Assembly (NCBI RefSeq): GCF_002160825.1
Contig: NZ_NFLI01000006.1
Location: forward strand, 124,001 to 188,000
Direction: 5' to 3'
Source: Lachnoclostridium sp. An131
Lineage (GTDB): Bacteria > Bacillota > Clostridia > Lachnospirales > Lachnospiraceae
Length of the DNA stretch: 64,000 nucleotides
The notes under the pieces: generated by a model
Databases searched by the model: none
What the model saw: the letters and a program-made list of their open reading frames with translations, nothing else
What the model was told of the DNA's origin: nothing
Translations under genes and position numbers: made by a program
Part shown: piece after piece, positions 23,533 to 32,417 of the stretch
Numbering within the stretch: position 1 is the stretch's first letter
Layout of the letters: each line of letters begins with the position of its first letter

Positions 23533-26238
23533 CTATCTCACATCCTGGCCCGGCGCGGGCATCTTCACCCAGGCCGCCGCGTCGTCCTCGTCTCCGCAGA
23601 TGATGGCGTTTCCTTTCTCCAGCGCGGGGATAATATATTTCTGATCATCCCTGAGCGCCATGCAGGAGGCCATGATTTCCTGATCGTCCGGCGCGGTCAG
23701 CCGGTGCACAATCTTGTAATTGGTGTTTTTGACAGCTCCCTCGATGAGCCGCGTGGGTACCTGATCCACGACCACCAGCCCCTGTCCGTATTCCCGGACC
23801 TCTGAAAGCAGGTTGTCGAACAGGTCGGCCGCCGCCTGCTGGGGGCTTCCGCTGCTCTTCTGTACCTGAGGCTTCAGAAGCACGTTGTGGGCCTCCTCCA
23901 CAAGGGTCAGGTGGCAGAGACTGTTTTTCTGGGCCCTGGCCCTGTATTCCGGATCGTTGGTGTAGCGTGACATCCGGTACTCGTAAAGGGCCTGCATCAG
24001 AAGCGACATGACAAGGGATTTATCCTTGCTGCCCGCCAGCCGGCTGATGTTGATCACGGCGTTTCCGGAAAACAGCTTATGGTAATCCGTTGATTTGGGC
24101 ACGTTCAGAATCCGGCCCCGCATCCCCCTGCGCAGGGATTTGAAACGGGTGAGCAGCACCTCGGTCAGATTGTCCCGGTTCATATTCGCGTAGGACTTGT
24201 GCTTCATCACATCCCGTGCCTTCTCCAGCATCCTGTCGATGTCCGGATATTTCGGCAGAGGCTCCGTGATCCCGGCGTCATAATCGCAGTCATTGCGTTC
24301 CGCAAAGTCCCGGATCGTTTCGTCCACCACCTCTTCGATCAGAATCGGCACGACCTCCTCGGAAGGCAGGCAGGCGTTCAGCAGGGTCACGAAATTTTCA
24401 CAGTGCTGCAGCAGATCCACCTTCGCCCCCGGAGCCGCCGCGGGCTCGTAGGGATTGATGCGCAGCTCCTCCACAGGCGTTCCGTCCACCTCGCTGACTC
24501 CCGGCATGTAAATCGTAAATTTCTTCTCGTCCGGCAGATGCCTGTTCTGCTCGATGGCCCAGCGCACATAGTCGTCCTTGGCCGGCTCGATGACCATGAC
24601 CGGAATATCCCGGCGGATCACCTCCGAGAGAATCCGCTTGCAGGTGGTGGATTTTCCGCTTCCGGTTCCGCCTGCCACCAGCGCGTGGCGCACCAGGGAA
24701 TTGACGTCGATGTCGTAGGTCGTATTCTGGATGATACCGGTGTCCACGATATTTCCCAGCGTAATCCGGTCCCCGCGGATCACCGCAGGATTGTTGGCAA
24801 ATCGGACAGCCGTCTTCACGAACCGGAGGCCCGGCACATCTCTGCGGGGAAGGGAGGTAGCCAGGCTCAGCTCCCGGGTATTGATGGGAGTGCTCAGATA
24901 CTGGTACACTCTTCCGAAAATATGCCAGTTTTCCTCTGCCCTCTGTTCTTCCCGGCCCGTCCCTTTTTCCTTTTCTGTCTCTGAAGGCCGGGAGGCCCGT
25001 TCCGCCATCGGAAGCAGCTCGAACCGGTTGCGGACGATCTGCAGGGCATTGGAATCAGGCCGGAACAGATGGAGCCGGATGGGCTCGAAATAAGTGGTAT
25101 CGCCGGAATAGACCGACCGGAGCATACCCGTAACCGTCACCACATCTCTGGGAGAGGTGCCCAGCACATAAACGCCTGTGTTCCAGAATCCTAAATTTCT
25201 GCCCTCATTCAGGCGGGCCACATGATGATCCGTGACCACTTCCGCGTATTCTGCAAATTTATCCAGATATTCCTGATTGGTGGAGGCGGAGCCGCTGACA
25301 GAAGCCTGCTTCTGCTTATTCAGCATTCCTCCGATCTGGCTGCCCATCATCATGCCGATGCTTCTTCCCATGATACCGCCCAGCATCGAACCGCCGATGG
25401 CCCCCAGCACCGTACTCAGAATGGAAATCCCCATTCCGATGCCTCCCTGCTCCGACATGGACTCGCCCCTGGAGAGGGACTGGCCCGCTGTCAGCCGGAC
25501 TCCCGTATGGATCTGGCTTCCCAGCCTCCGGTAACGGGAAATGATATCGGAAATCTCCTGATCCCGAATCGGGTCCGCGATCACCAGCATGGCGTAATCC
25601 TTTTCCGTGCCGTACATGTCACGGATGCCGAAAGCCAGCTGATCCAGAGTCTGCAGCATACCCTTTTTCTCATTTTCCCGGAAGGAGGGAATACCCGTCA
25701 CCGCGCCAATGTAATTCATGTCCAGCAGCGGCAGATTCACCTCATCCACAGCCTTTTTCTCATCCAGGGTCCGCAGCCCCATGCCCGGCATGGAGCCAAA
25801 AGCCGCCTCCCGGATCTGCTCGATAGCCTCCTCTGCCGCCACCTCCTGCCGGGAAGACACCGTGCCCAGAAAGAGCTTCGTCTCGCCCTGATTTCTCAGC
25901 AGAAGGAAAATCAGGCGGTAATCCCAGGCGTGCAGGCTGGACAGAACGCCCTGCCAGCGTGAGAGCAGATCGTAGCTCTCGTTTTCGTTGGGATGGATGG
26001 GCAGCCGGGTGATCTGAAGCCAGTGGATCTTCTTCGCCCGCCTGGAAGTCTCCGGCTGAAATATTTTTTCAGAAGTATAATTCAGGTAATCCCGTTCCAG
26101 AAGCTGCTCCAGCATGGTCTGATAAAAATTATCCGGCACCTGGATATCCAGCTCCACCTTCTGATCCTGAAGGCTCAGCTTCTTCAGAAGATCCCGGGGC
26201 CTGACGTCCATCAAAATGTCTTCTTTTAATTTTGCCAT
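23533..26238 (-). CDS. HerA/DUF87-like ATPase with internal glycine-rich hydrophobic segment
   Basis: This 901-residue protein has an N-terminal half of unknown fold, including a Gly/Met-rich hydrophobic stretch at about 263-310 (GISILSTVLGAIGGSMLGGI, GRSIGMMMGSQIGGML) that could insert in a membrane or form a glycine-zipper. The C-terminal half is a HerA/FtsK-type motor: Walker A VAGGTGSGKSTT near 525, Walker B LCHLTLVEEAHNVLL near 778, and sensor VVVDQVPTRLIEGAVKNTNYKIVHRL. HerA-type pumps translocate DNA or protein in conflict, conjugation or segregation systems. No NurA nuclease partner is seen. It is the largest protein of the array and a likely core engine. Confidence 0.85.
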   Translation of the reverse strand: MAKLKEDILMDVRPRDLLKKLSLQDQKVELDIQVPDNFYQTMLEQLLERDYLNYTSEKIFQPETSRRAKKIHWLQITRLPIHPNENESYDLLSRWQGVLSSLHAWDYRLIFLLLRNQGETKLFLGTVSSRQEVAAEEAIEQIREAAFGSMPGMGLRTLDEKKAVDEVNLPLLDMNYIGAVTGIPSFRENEKKGMLQTLDQLAFGIRDMYGTEKDYAMLVIADPIRDQEISDIISRYRRLGSQIHTGVRLTAGQSLSRGESMSEQGGIGMGISILSTVLGAIGGSMLGGIMGRSIGMMMGSQIGGMLNKQKQASVSGSASTNQEYLDKFAEYAEVVTDHHVARLNEGRNLGFWNTGVYVLGTSPRDVVTVTGMLRSVYSGDTTYFEPIRLHLFRPDSNALQIVRNRFELLPMAERASRPSETEKEKGTGREEQRAEENWHIFGRVYQYLSTPINTRELSLATSLPRRDVPGLRFVKTAVRFANNPAVIRGDRITLGNIVDTGIIQNTTYDIDVNSLVRHALVAGGTGSGKSTTCKRILSEVIRRDIPVMVIEPAKDDYVRWAIEQNRHLPDEKKFTIYMPGVSEVDGTPVEELRINPYEPAAAPGAKVDLLQHCENFVTLLNACLPSEEVVPILIEEVVDETIRDFAERNDCDYDAGITEPLPKYPDIDRMLEKARDVMKHKSYANMNRDNLTEVLLTRFKSLRRGMRGRILNVPKSTDYHKLFSGNAVINISRLAGSKDKSLVMSLLMQALYEYRMSRYTNDPEYRARAQKNSLCHLTLVEEAHNVLLKPQVQKSSGSPQQAAADLFDNLLSEVREYGQGLVVVDQVPTRLIEGAVKNTNYKIVHRLTAPDDQEIMASCMALRDDQKYIIPALEKGNAIICGDEDDAAAWVKMPAPGQDVR

Positions 26239-26440
26239 GATAGTTTCCTGTGTCCTCCTTCCCTTTCGGAAGCTGCTGCTGTTCTGCCCGCGCCGGGCGG
26301 CACGCTGCTCTGATCCGCTGCTCCGGTTCTCTGCTCCGGCCTCTGAACTGTCTATATCATACCCGGCCTGCGGTTATCCGGGGGCTGTTCTGCTTTTTTG
26401 CGGGGCGAAATGGAAGAATCTCTTTCCCCGGCTTGTCCTG

Positions 26441-27058
26441 TCACAAATATATACATGCAAAAGCCAGCACATACGGTGCAAGAACCACCAAAAGATAACC
26501 CAGATACACCAAAAAATTTACCTGTCTTTTCAAAAGACGCTGCCTCTGCGGATCACTTTCCCTCTGGGCTGCCTTCTGGTAATTTCTTGCAATTGCAAAA
26601 GAGCCTACAGCTATCAGCCAGCCCACAAGCCCCATTATTCCAATAAGTAAAAATGCCTCTCCAAAATACATCCAGCTGCTTTCTTCCGCCATCCAGAGAG
26701 CGCCCAAGGCGGACATACCCGCCGCTATCACCGCCGCAAAGAACGCATTCGCGCCAATATTCAGCAATGGCTGCAGCGAAGTACTGCTCTGCTGTTCCAG
26801 CGGATCTGGTTTTGGGTCTGGTTTTGAGTCTGTCTTTGGAGCTGGCGGGGGCGTCGGATCAGGCACAGGTTCAGGCTCTGGGGCTGGTTCCTCCACCACC
26901 CGGTAGCCGCACTCCGGACAAAACAGCGCTCCTGGCTCCAGCTCCGCATGACAGTGCTGGCAGTATTCTTTTTCTCCGATATGTACCAGAGCGCCGCACT
27001 GGTCACAGAATTTCGCGTTTTCTCTCAACGATGCCCCACAGTTTTCACAATATTGCAT
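26441..27058 (-). CDS. Zinc-ribbon membrane protein
   Basis: From the ATG at 27058 this is a 205-residue protein. Two N-terminal zinc ribbons (YCENCGASLRENAKFCDQCG and YCQHCHAELEPGALFCPECG, residues 3-53) are followed by a Pro/Glu/Lys linker (EPAPEPEPVPDPTPPPAPK). Three hydrophobic segments then end the protein (NAFFAAVIAAGMSALGALW, AFLLIGIMGLVGWLIAVGSF, VYLGYLLVVLAPYVLAFACI). It is thus an adaptor anchored in the membrane with its ribbons in the cytoplasm. The same double ribbon occurs in the next four genes, pointing to a common partner. The start is set by homology to its paralogues and GGAGA upstream. Confidence 0.8.
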   Translation of the reverse strand: MQYCENCGASLRENAKFCDQCGALVHIGEKEYCQHCHAELEPGALFCPECGYRVVEEPAPEPEPVPDPTPPPAPKTDSKPDPKPDPLEQQSSTSLQPLLNIGANAFFAAVIAAGMSALGALWMAEESSWMYFGEAFLLIGIMGLVGWLIAVGSFAIARNYQKAAQRESDPQRQRLLKRQVNFLVYLGYLLVVLAPYVLAFACIYL

Positions 27059-27186
27059 AATCTCTCTGTCTCCTTTTCCAACGTATCTGCAAGCGCTGAC
27101 CTGACGGCGTCTATTCTCGCAGCGCTCCACCAGCCTTCGCGCAGTTCTTTCAGGATCTCTTCTTTCTGAATATTCCGTCCTGATTT

Positions 27187-27714
27187 CTAACCAAGACAGC
27201 TCTGGATCAGCGCCGCGATTTCCTCCAGTTCCCGCTTTGCTTTGCTTGAATACATTGCATAAATAAGAGGAATCTTTTTCCCATCTTTCATAAACAAATT
27301 TATACAGGGATTTTTCCAGACAGAGCCTTTCTGAAACTGAACATAAGCAATGTCCCTCATACGGGCAACTACCCGGTCAGGCTCTTTCCCTTTTGCATGC
27401 CGCACTTCAATTCGATCTTTAAAAATCCAGACAGGCCTCACCGTTGAAGCCGCTATGATTTTCAGAGGCCGTTCTTCTTTCTGCAGTTCTGAATCTGGAA
27501 TGGGATTCGGCGAGGGCTGCGGTTCTGGGTCAGGTCTCGGTTCTGGCTCCACCCTGTATCCGCATTCCAGGCAGAACAGCGCCCTCGGCTCCAGTTCTGC
27601 ATGGCAGTTGCTGCAGTATTTTTTTGTCTCTGCTCCGGCATCCACCTGCGTACCGCACTGATCGCAGAATTTCGCGTTTTCTCTCAACGATGCCCCACAG
27701 TTTTCACAGTACAT
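27187..27714 (-). CDS. Zinc-ribbon protein with PH-like C-terminal domain
   Basis: This 175-residue protein has two N-terminal zinc ribbons (YCENCGASLRENAKFCDQCG, YCSNCHAELEPRALFCLECG) and a Pro/Glu/Asp linker. A C-terminal beta-rich domain follows (RPVWIFKDRIEVRHAKGKEP, VVARMRDIAYVQFQKGSV, CINLFMKDGKKIPLIYAMYS), patterned like bacterial PH domains. It starts 1 bp after the stop of the 121-residue gene upstream. Coding and 3' flanking sequence around its stop closely match those of the 28128-28682 gene, showing a tandem duplication. Confidence 0.8.
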   Translation of the reverse strand: MYCENCGASLRENAKFCDQCGTQVDAGAETKKYCSNCHAELEPRALFCLECGYRVEPEPRPDPEPQPSPNPIPDSELQKEERPLKIIAASTVRPVWIFKDRIEVRHAKGKEPDRVVARMRDIAYVQFQKGSVWKNPCINLFMKDGKKIPLIYAMYSSKAKRELEEIAALIQSCLG

Positions 27715-27715
27715 A

Positions 27716-28039
27716 TCACGATTCCCCCTGATACTTCACCTCGACACTCTGCACTTTCAGAGAAATCCCCTGCTTCTCTAAGGTGTCTGTAAGCATATGG
27801 GAAATGTTCTCCCCATAATAATTCAGGCAGAATACGGCCAGCTCATCTTTTGTCTCCTGGGGAAACGTCTTCAGCATCGCCTTTACCGCCGCTACGGGCA
27901 GCCCTTTCGTCTTGGATAAGATTCCTGAAATCAACGCGTTATCCGTCTTTGAGGAGAAATGCTCTGCCAGCAGAGGAAGCAATGTCTCCAGCGCCCTTTC
28001 ATAATCTACTTCATCGACCTTCATCTTAATCTCTATCAT
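27716..28039 (-). CDS. Hypothetical protein paired with zinc-ribbon gene
   Basis: From the ATG at 28039 this is a 107-residue soluble protein (MIEIKMKVDEVDYERALETL to VQSVEVKYQGES). It is mostly helical with a final beta strand. I do not recognise the family. An in-frame ATG at 28081 is an alternative start, but the paralogous remnant at 28672-28813 and the ribosome-site context favour 28039. It is coupled to the downstream zinc-ribbon gene. A deleted copy sits in the same relative place before the next zinc-ribbon gene, so the pair was duplicated as a unit. Confidence 0.65.
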   Translation of the reverse strand: MIEIKMKVDEVDYERALETLLPLLAEHFSSKTDNALISGILSKTKGLPVAAVKAMLKTFPQETKDELAVFCLNYYGENISHMLTDTLEKQGISLKVQSVEVKYQGES

Positions 28040-28127
28040 ACCTGCCTCCTCATTCCTTTGGTTCAAACAAAAATATTCCATGATTTACTGTAGTTGTATT
28101 CAGGTTTTAAGTATGCCATCCTGATTT

Positions 28128-28670
28128 CTAACCAAGACAACTGCGAATCAGCGCCGCGGCATTCTCCGCCTGTAGATTTGTGCTTCCTGACGTATAATTG
28201 AGAGAGATTTTCTCTCCGTTCTTCATAAGAAGCAGAATACAGCCGTTTGTCAGGGCATTTACTTTTCTGTTCTGAACAAGGCTGATATCGCGCATCTGAA
28301 TAATGAGCCGCGGATTTTGTTCTCTTATCCCTTTCCAGAGTTCCAGCCGTTCCTCATAAATCAAAAGACTCAAGCCAAATTCCGAAAGATTTTCTGTTCC
28401 TTGCATACGGCATGCAAACGGCCCTTCCGCCTGCCCCAGCAGCTTTGCCTCATTCTGCGGCTCCAATATGGAAGAGTCTGGATTGGACGGTTCCGGTTCT
28501 TCCACCACCCTATATCCGCACTCCGGACAGAACAGCGCTCCCGGCTCCAGCTCTGAATGACAGTTTCTGCAGTATTTCTTCGTTTCTGCCCCTGCGTTTA
28601 CCGGAGCGCCGCACTGACTGCAGAATTTTGCCCCAGCTCCCAATGACGCGCCGCAGTTTTTACAGCACAT
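28128..28670 (-). CDS. Zinc-ribbon protein with PH-like C-terminal domain
   Basis: This protein is 180 residues from the ATG at 28670 (a GTG at 28682 is possible but unlikely). Two zinc ribbons open it (CCKNCGASLGAGAKFCSQCG, YCRNCHSELEPGALFCPECG). A short linker follows, then a PH-like domain (SEFGLSLLIYEERLELWKG, RLIIQMRDISLVQNRKVN, CILLLMKNGEKISLNYTSG). It is a paralogue of the 27187 gene with almost the same C-terminal helix and 3' flank. The stop codon of the decayed upstream partner lies directly before its start. Confidence 0.8.
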   Translation of the reverse strand: MCCKNCGASLGAGAKFCSQCGAPVNAGAETKKYCRNCHSELEPGALFCPECGYRVVEEPEPSNPDSSILEPQNEAKLLGQAEGPFACRMQGTENLSEFGLSLLIYEERLELWKGIREQNPRLIIQMRDISLVQNRKVNALTNGCILLLMKNGEKISLNYTSGSTNLQAENAAALIRSCLG

Positions 28671-28671
28671 T

Positions 28672-28813
28672 TCACGTTTCACTCTGATGCTTCACCTCGA
28701 TGCTCTGTACTTCCAGGGAGATCCCCTGCTTCTCTATGGTATCCATAAGTATTCCTCTTAATCTCTATCATACCTATCTCCCTATTCCTTCGACTCAGAC
28801 AAAAATACTCCAT
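28672..28813 (-). pseudogene. Internally deleted copy of the 107-residue paired gene
   Basis: The 5' end reads MEYFCL...GMIEIK, like the intact gene at 27716-28081. The 3' end, in another frame, reads DTIEKQGISLEVQSIEVKHQSE, matching its C-terminus (DTLEKQGISLKVQSVEVKYQ). About 225 bp of the middle is gone and the frame is broken at the junction (about 28750). It is a duplicate that decayed after duplication of the gene pair. Confidence 0.75.
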
Positions 28814-28828
28814 TCCATGAACGGCTCG

Positions 28829-29416
28829 TTATGACAGCAGGCTGCGGATCAGGGAAGCAGTTTCCCGGATCTGCTGACTTGCTTTCTTCGTTCTGTCTGC
28901 AATGTACAGAAACCTGCGCTCCCCATTCTTCATAACCAGCATAATATATCCATTCCTCCGGAAGCTTTTTTCCTCATCCTGCACCAGTCCGATGTCACGC
29001 ATGTACAGGATCACAGGCTCCAGCCTCTGCTTTTTTCTGCAGTCACGAAGCTCCAGTCTGTCCTCATAGATCAGTAAATACCTGTTGTAAAATCCCGAGC
29101 CGTTTATTGTTTTTAAATATAAGAAAGGCCCTGCCGCTTCCCCTATCAGTCTCGGTTCCCCGGATGGCTGCTGCTCCGGATCTGGTACAGGCTCCGGTTC
29201 CGGACCGGGATTCGGCGTGGGGCCCGGATTTGGCCCCGGCTCCGGTTCTGCCCGGTAGCCGCACTCTGAGCAGAATACCGCTCCCGGCTCCAGCTCCGCA
29301 TGGCAGTTCTTACAGTACCTTTTTACTTCTGCTCCCACATTTACCGGAGCGCCGCACCTTCCGCAGAAGCGGATATTTTCCGGCAGCGGCGCTCCGCAGT
29401 TTTCACAATATGCCAT
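28829..29416 (-). CDS. Zinc-ribbon protein with PH-like C-terminal domain
   Basis: This 195-residue member of the local zinc-ribbon family has two ribbons (YCENCGAPLPENIRFCGRCG, YCKNCHAELEPGAVFCSECG) and a proline/glutamate linker (EPGPNPGPTPNPGPEPEPVP). A C-terminal PH-like domain follows (LYLKTINGSGFYNRYLLIYE, ILYMRDIGLVQDEEKSF, IMLVMKNGERRFLYIADR). An AGAGGAG site is close to the ATG. Its sequence is more distant from the 27187/28128 pair, so it is an older duplicate. It is probably a cytoplasmic adaptor. Confidence 0.8.
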   Translation of the reverse strand: MAYCENCGAPLPENIRFCGRCGAPVNVGAEVKRYCKNCHAELEPGAVFCSECGYRAEPEPGPNPGPTPNPGPEPEPVPDPEQQPSGEPRLIGEAAGPFLYLKTINGSGFYNRYLLIYEDRLELRDCRKKQRLEPVILYMRDIGLVQDEEKSFRRNGYIMLVMKNGERRFLYIADRTKKASQQIRETASLIRSLLS

Positions 29417-29539
29417 ATACTCCTCTTTTCTGCCGCGTCAATCCTTGAAGAGCTGCATCCGTAAAATGCACCATCCGCCGCAGCTCTTCAGGGATTTTTC
29501 TCCATACGAGGCATATTTCCATTCTTTCACAACAGCACT

Positions 29540-29929
29540 TTACTTACCTGCCATTGTCACAAGCCAAAGTATAAACATAAAAATCAGAAACCAGAATATC
29601 CATTTGACAATCGTCCCCAGACATCCTGTTTTCTTGCCCCGGGGAGCCGGGGCTGGCACCGGATTCGGCTTCGGCTCAGGTTTCGGATCTGGTTTTGGAT
29701 CTGGCTTTGGTTCCGGCTTTGGATCTGGTTTTGGAGCCGGCGCCGGCTCAGGGTCCGACACCACCCGGTAACCACATTCCGGGCAGAAGATCGCCCCCGG
29801 CTCCAGCTCTGTATGGCAATTCTTACAATACTTTCTCGTTTTCGTCCCGGTATTCACCGGCGCACCGCACTGACCGCAGAACTTTACGTTCTCTCCCAGC
29901 GGCGCGCCGCAGTTTTCACAATATGTCAT
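29540..29929 (-). CDS. Zinc-ribbon protein with KPxP linker and C-terminal membrane anchor
   Basis: This 129-residue protein has two ribbons (YCENCGAPLGENVKFCGQCG, YCKNCHTELEPGAIFCPECG). A 30-residue Pro-Lys-Glu/Asp repeat linker (PKPDPKPEPKPDP) spaces them from a C-terminal hydrophobic helix (WIFWFLIFMFILWLV). The linker is a plausible rigid spacer holding the ribbons away from the membrane. Upstream of the next gene a short frame overlaps the intergenic region (29416-29540), but I see no solid gene there. The ribosome site is GAGGGAG. Confidence 0.8.
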   Translation of the reverse strand: MTYCENCGAPLGENVKFCGQCGAPVNTGTKTRKYCKNCHTELEPGAIFCPECGYRVVSDPEPAPAPKPDPKPEPKPDPKPDPKPEPKPNPVPAPAPRGKKTGCLGTIVKWIFWFLIFMFILWLVTMAGK

Positions 29930-29949
29930 ATGTTTTCTCCCTCTTCATT

Positions 29950-30639
29950 CTATTTCCGGTCTTCCAGACCGCTTCCGCACACCGGGCAGGTTGTTTTATC
30001 ACTAGAAAAAAGCAAGCCGCAGACCGGGCAGATCTTCCGGCTCAGCTTTCCGGCAAGACTCTGCGCCACGCCCGCATTTGCGGCCGCACCGGTATCCGCC
30101 GCTGTGCTTTTGTTTTCCGCGCCATCACAGACCGGGCATCGCCCGGTCTGTCCGTCCAGGGAGCTGCCGCACCGGCCGCAGAATCTGCGCCGGGGCCGCT
30201 CCGCCTGGGCCTGCTGCCCCGCCAGCGTATCCTGCTGAGTATCCTGCTGAGTATTCTGCTGCGCAGACTGAGTCTGCCGCTCCGCCTGGCTGTTTTGGAG
30301 CAGAGACGGCTTTTCCTGCTTTTCCGGAGCGTCTATGATCTTCTCTTTTTTTAACAGAACCGCGCCCTGCTCCGTGATCGTGGCTATCGCGCGGCCGTAA
30401 AGGATATCGTCCTTCTGCTGTTCTTCTATGTAATAGCCGTTCTGACAGGACGCGCAGGCGATTGCGTACTTTGTGTTGATCGTCACTGTCTGAATGTAGA
30501 GAAGGCTTACCTTCCTCTGTACCTCCATCAGCTGAAGCATGCGCTCCTGCTTACAGTGCGGACACTGGAAGGTTCCCAGATTTCTGATGGGAACGAACCG
30601 GTCTGTCGCTCCAAAGCCGTTTACCGTAAATCCACCCAT
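29950..30639 (-). CDS. Zinc-ribbon protein, multi-ribbon variant
   Basis: This 229-residue protein is organised differently from its neighbours. An N-terminal domain contains a CPHCKQE...CASC ribbon interrupted by a beta-rich insert (residues 26-66). A Gln-rich linker follows (SAQQNTQQDTQQDTLAGQQA). Two C-terminal ribbons complete it (FCGRCGSSLDGQTGRCPVCD and CPVCGLLFSSDKTTCPVCG). There is no membrane segment. It abuts the 588-residue dynamin-like GTPase gene (1-bp overlap), so it probably works with it. Confidence 0.75.
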   Translation of the reverse strand: MGGFTVNGFGATDRFVPIRNLGTFQCPHCKQERMLQLMEVQRKVSLLYIQTVTINTKYAIACASCQNGYYIEEQQKDDILYGRAIATITEQGAVLLKKEKIIDAPEKQEKPSLLQNSQAERQTQSAQQNTQQDTQQDTLAGQQAQAERPRRRFCGRCGSSLDGQTGRCPVCDGAENKSTAADTGAAANAGVAQSLAGKLSRKICPVCGLLFSSDKTTCPVCGSGLEDRK

Positions 30640-32405
30640 TACGCCATTCCCTCCAGTTCTGTCTGAATCTGGCTCAGAATCTCCCGGATTTCAGAGACTG
30701 CCGTCCGGATCTCCGCTTTTCGTTCCTCATCCTGGCGGGCTACCATCGCGGACTGTTCCACCTGCTCCTGAGCCGTGCGGATCTTATCCCCGTAATATTC
30801 TGCCAGCTGCTTCTTTGCGTTTTCCCCCAGCTTTCCATAGACAGAGTCAATGGCCTGATTTACAGAGGCCCGCAGCCCCGGATACTGCCTGCCGATGGAA
30901 CGCAGGATATCCGGCGCCTTGTCCGCCATCTCCTTCTGGCGCATGGCTCCTGCCACGCCGTCCGCCACCAGGCTCAAAAGGGCAAGGCTTCCCACCTTGG
31001 ACACCACATAGCTCACGTTGTCGCCTTTCGTCCAGGTCCGGTTGTCCAGAGTAAAACGGAAACCATAGGAGCTGTTCACCGTGGTTTTAGAAAGCTTTGC
31101 GGACAGTTCCGCCGAAATCTCTTCCAATAGATCGTAGAGATACAGGGTATGCTGCTCGATACAGCGGTTCATTCCCTCCTGAATCGTATCGATGCAGTAA
31201 AAGGTGTAATATTTGCTCAGCTCCGCAGCCGGTATGTCTGTGAGCGTTCCTGCCTCCTGCTGCATATCGTCCAGCAGCTCTCCCATCCACATCCGGCTCT
31301 CAGCCTTCATGGAATCTATGAGACGGTCGATCCTGCGTCCGGTCTCCTCCTGCGTCCGGATCTGGCTTTCCTTCTGCTCCTGAACGCGCTCCATGGCAGC
31401 CTTCACGTCCTGGCTGCTCATGGAAAGCCCGTCCTCCAGCGCCGTCAGACTCTCCGAGAGCTCCGCGATCATGCCCCGGGCCAGCCGCTGCATCCGATCC
31501 GGCAGAATCGTCTCCTTCTTCGCCTCCACCAGCCGGTTCAGCTCCTCCCGGAACCGGTCAAAACGCTCCCCCAGCTGCGCCTCCATCTGAGGATTAGGCC
31601 TCTCCTCTCTCAGCTGCCTGCACCGCTCATCCAGGGCGCTTAAGAGCCAGGGTTCCTGGCCCGGAAGCAGGTTCTGAATCCGGGAAACCAGAAGACTTCT
31701 CATTCTCTCGTAATCCTCTTCGCTGTTCAGCACATCCAGATAATTTCCCACCAGAAGCAGATCCGTGTACTTCTGCGGGACAATCATGGTCTTCAGAAAC
31801 AGCTGTTCTGTCTGGGACAGCGGATAATTGACAGAAAACACATAGACCACCGCGTCTGCCTGGGCCAGAGCCTCCTCCACCAGCCCGCCGAAATCCTGCA
31901 TGGAGTCTCCCAGACCCGGCGTGTCCACCACAGCCGTCTGCTTCAGAAAATCGACGGGTCTCTGGAGCTCTATCTGCCGGAAGGAAAAGCCTGTCTGGCG
32001 CATCAGGGCTTCCAGATTTTCTCTCTGCATCTCCTCATCGGACAGCTGCAGCTTCTTTCCTCCCGGAAGCACCGCCTCATTGGAATGAGGGCCATAGATG
32101 ATCCGGTTCAGGGCCACGGTCTCCGGCGTCACATTGACAGGTGTCACGTCCTCTCCGAGAAGGGCATTGATCAGAGAGGATTTCCCCCTCTTGAACTCTC
32201 CGCAGACCACCAGGGTAAAGGGGTCGTTCCGGCGGCTCAGAATGTCCTTCTCCCAGCGGGCGGCCAGATTTATGAAGCTCTCTCCCAGAAGACTGCGGTA
32301 ACGGCTGTCGAATCGGAACACCTTCAGCTTATCCAGCTGGTTCTCCAGAAGCCGGGTGATCTCATCCGGATCGTATGTAATTCGATTCTCTATTCCTGCT
32401 CCCAT
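30639..32405 (-). CDS. Dynamin-like GTPase A
   Basis: This 588-residue protein has an N-terminal dynamin-family G domain: G1 VVCGEFKRGKSSLINALLG near residue 70, G2 TPVNVTPETVALNRI, G3 VVDTPGLGDS near 165, and a G4-like LLVGNYLD. Long helical segments follow (residues 280-400), then a C-terminal region with a modest hydrophobic patch (VGSLALLSLVADGVAGAM) that may insert in membrane. Bacterial dynamins remodel or protect membranes and several act in phage or stress defence. It is followed by the multi-ribbon gene and preceded by the M48 gene. Confidence 0.85.
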   Translation of the reverse strand: MGAGIENRITYDPDEITRLLENQLDKLKVFRFDSRYRSLLGESFINLAARWEKDILSRRNDPFTLVVCGEFKRGKSSLINALLGEDVTPVNVTPETVALNRIIYGPHSNEAVLPGGKKLQLSDEEMQRENLEALMRQTGFSFRQIELQRPVDFLKQTAVVDTPGLGDSMQDFGGLVEEALAQADAVVYVFSVNYPLSQTEQLFLKTMIVPQKYTDLLLVGNYLDVLNSEEDYERMRSLLVSRIQNLLPGQEPWLLSALDERCRQLREERPNPQMEAQLGERFDRFREELNRLVEAKKETILPDRMQRLARGMIAELSESLTALEDGLSMSSQDVKAAMERVQEQKESQIRTQEETGRRIDRLIDSMKAESRMWMGELLDDMQQEAGTLTDIPAAELSKYYTFYCIDTIQEGMNRCIEQHTLYLYDLLEEISAELSAKLSKTTVNSSYGFRFTLDNRTWTKGDNVSYVVSKVGSLALLSLVADGVAGAMRQKEMADKAPDILRSIGRQYPGLRASVNQAIDSVYGKLGENAKKQLAEYYGDKIRTAQEQVEQSAMVARQDEERKAEIRTAVSEIREILSQIQTELEGMA

Positions 32406-32417
32406 ACTCTTCCCCCT

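Noticed and set aside
29416-29540. A short reading frame upstream of a zinc-ribbon gene resembling one upstream of the 27058 start
   Set aside because: Frames differ, starts are missing or weak, and the similarity is too short to support a gene.
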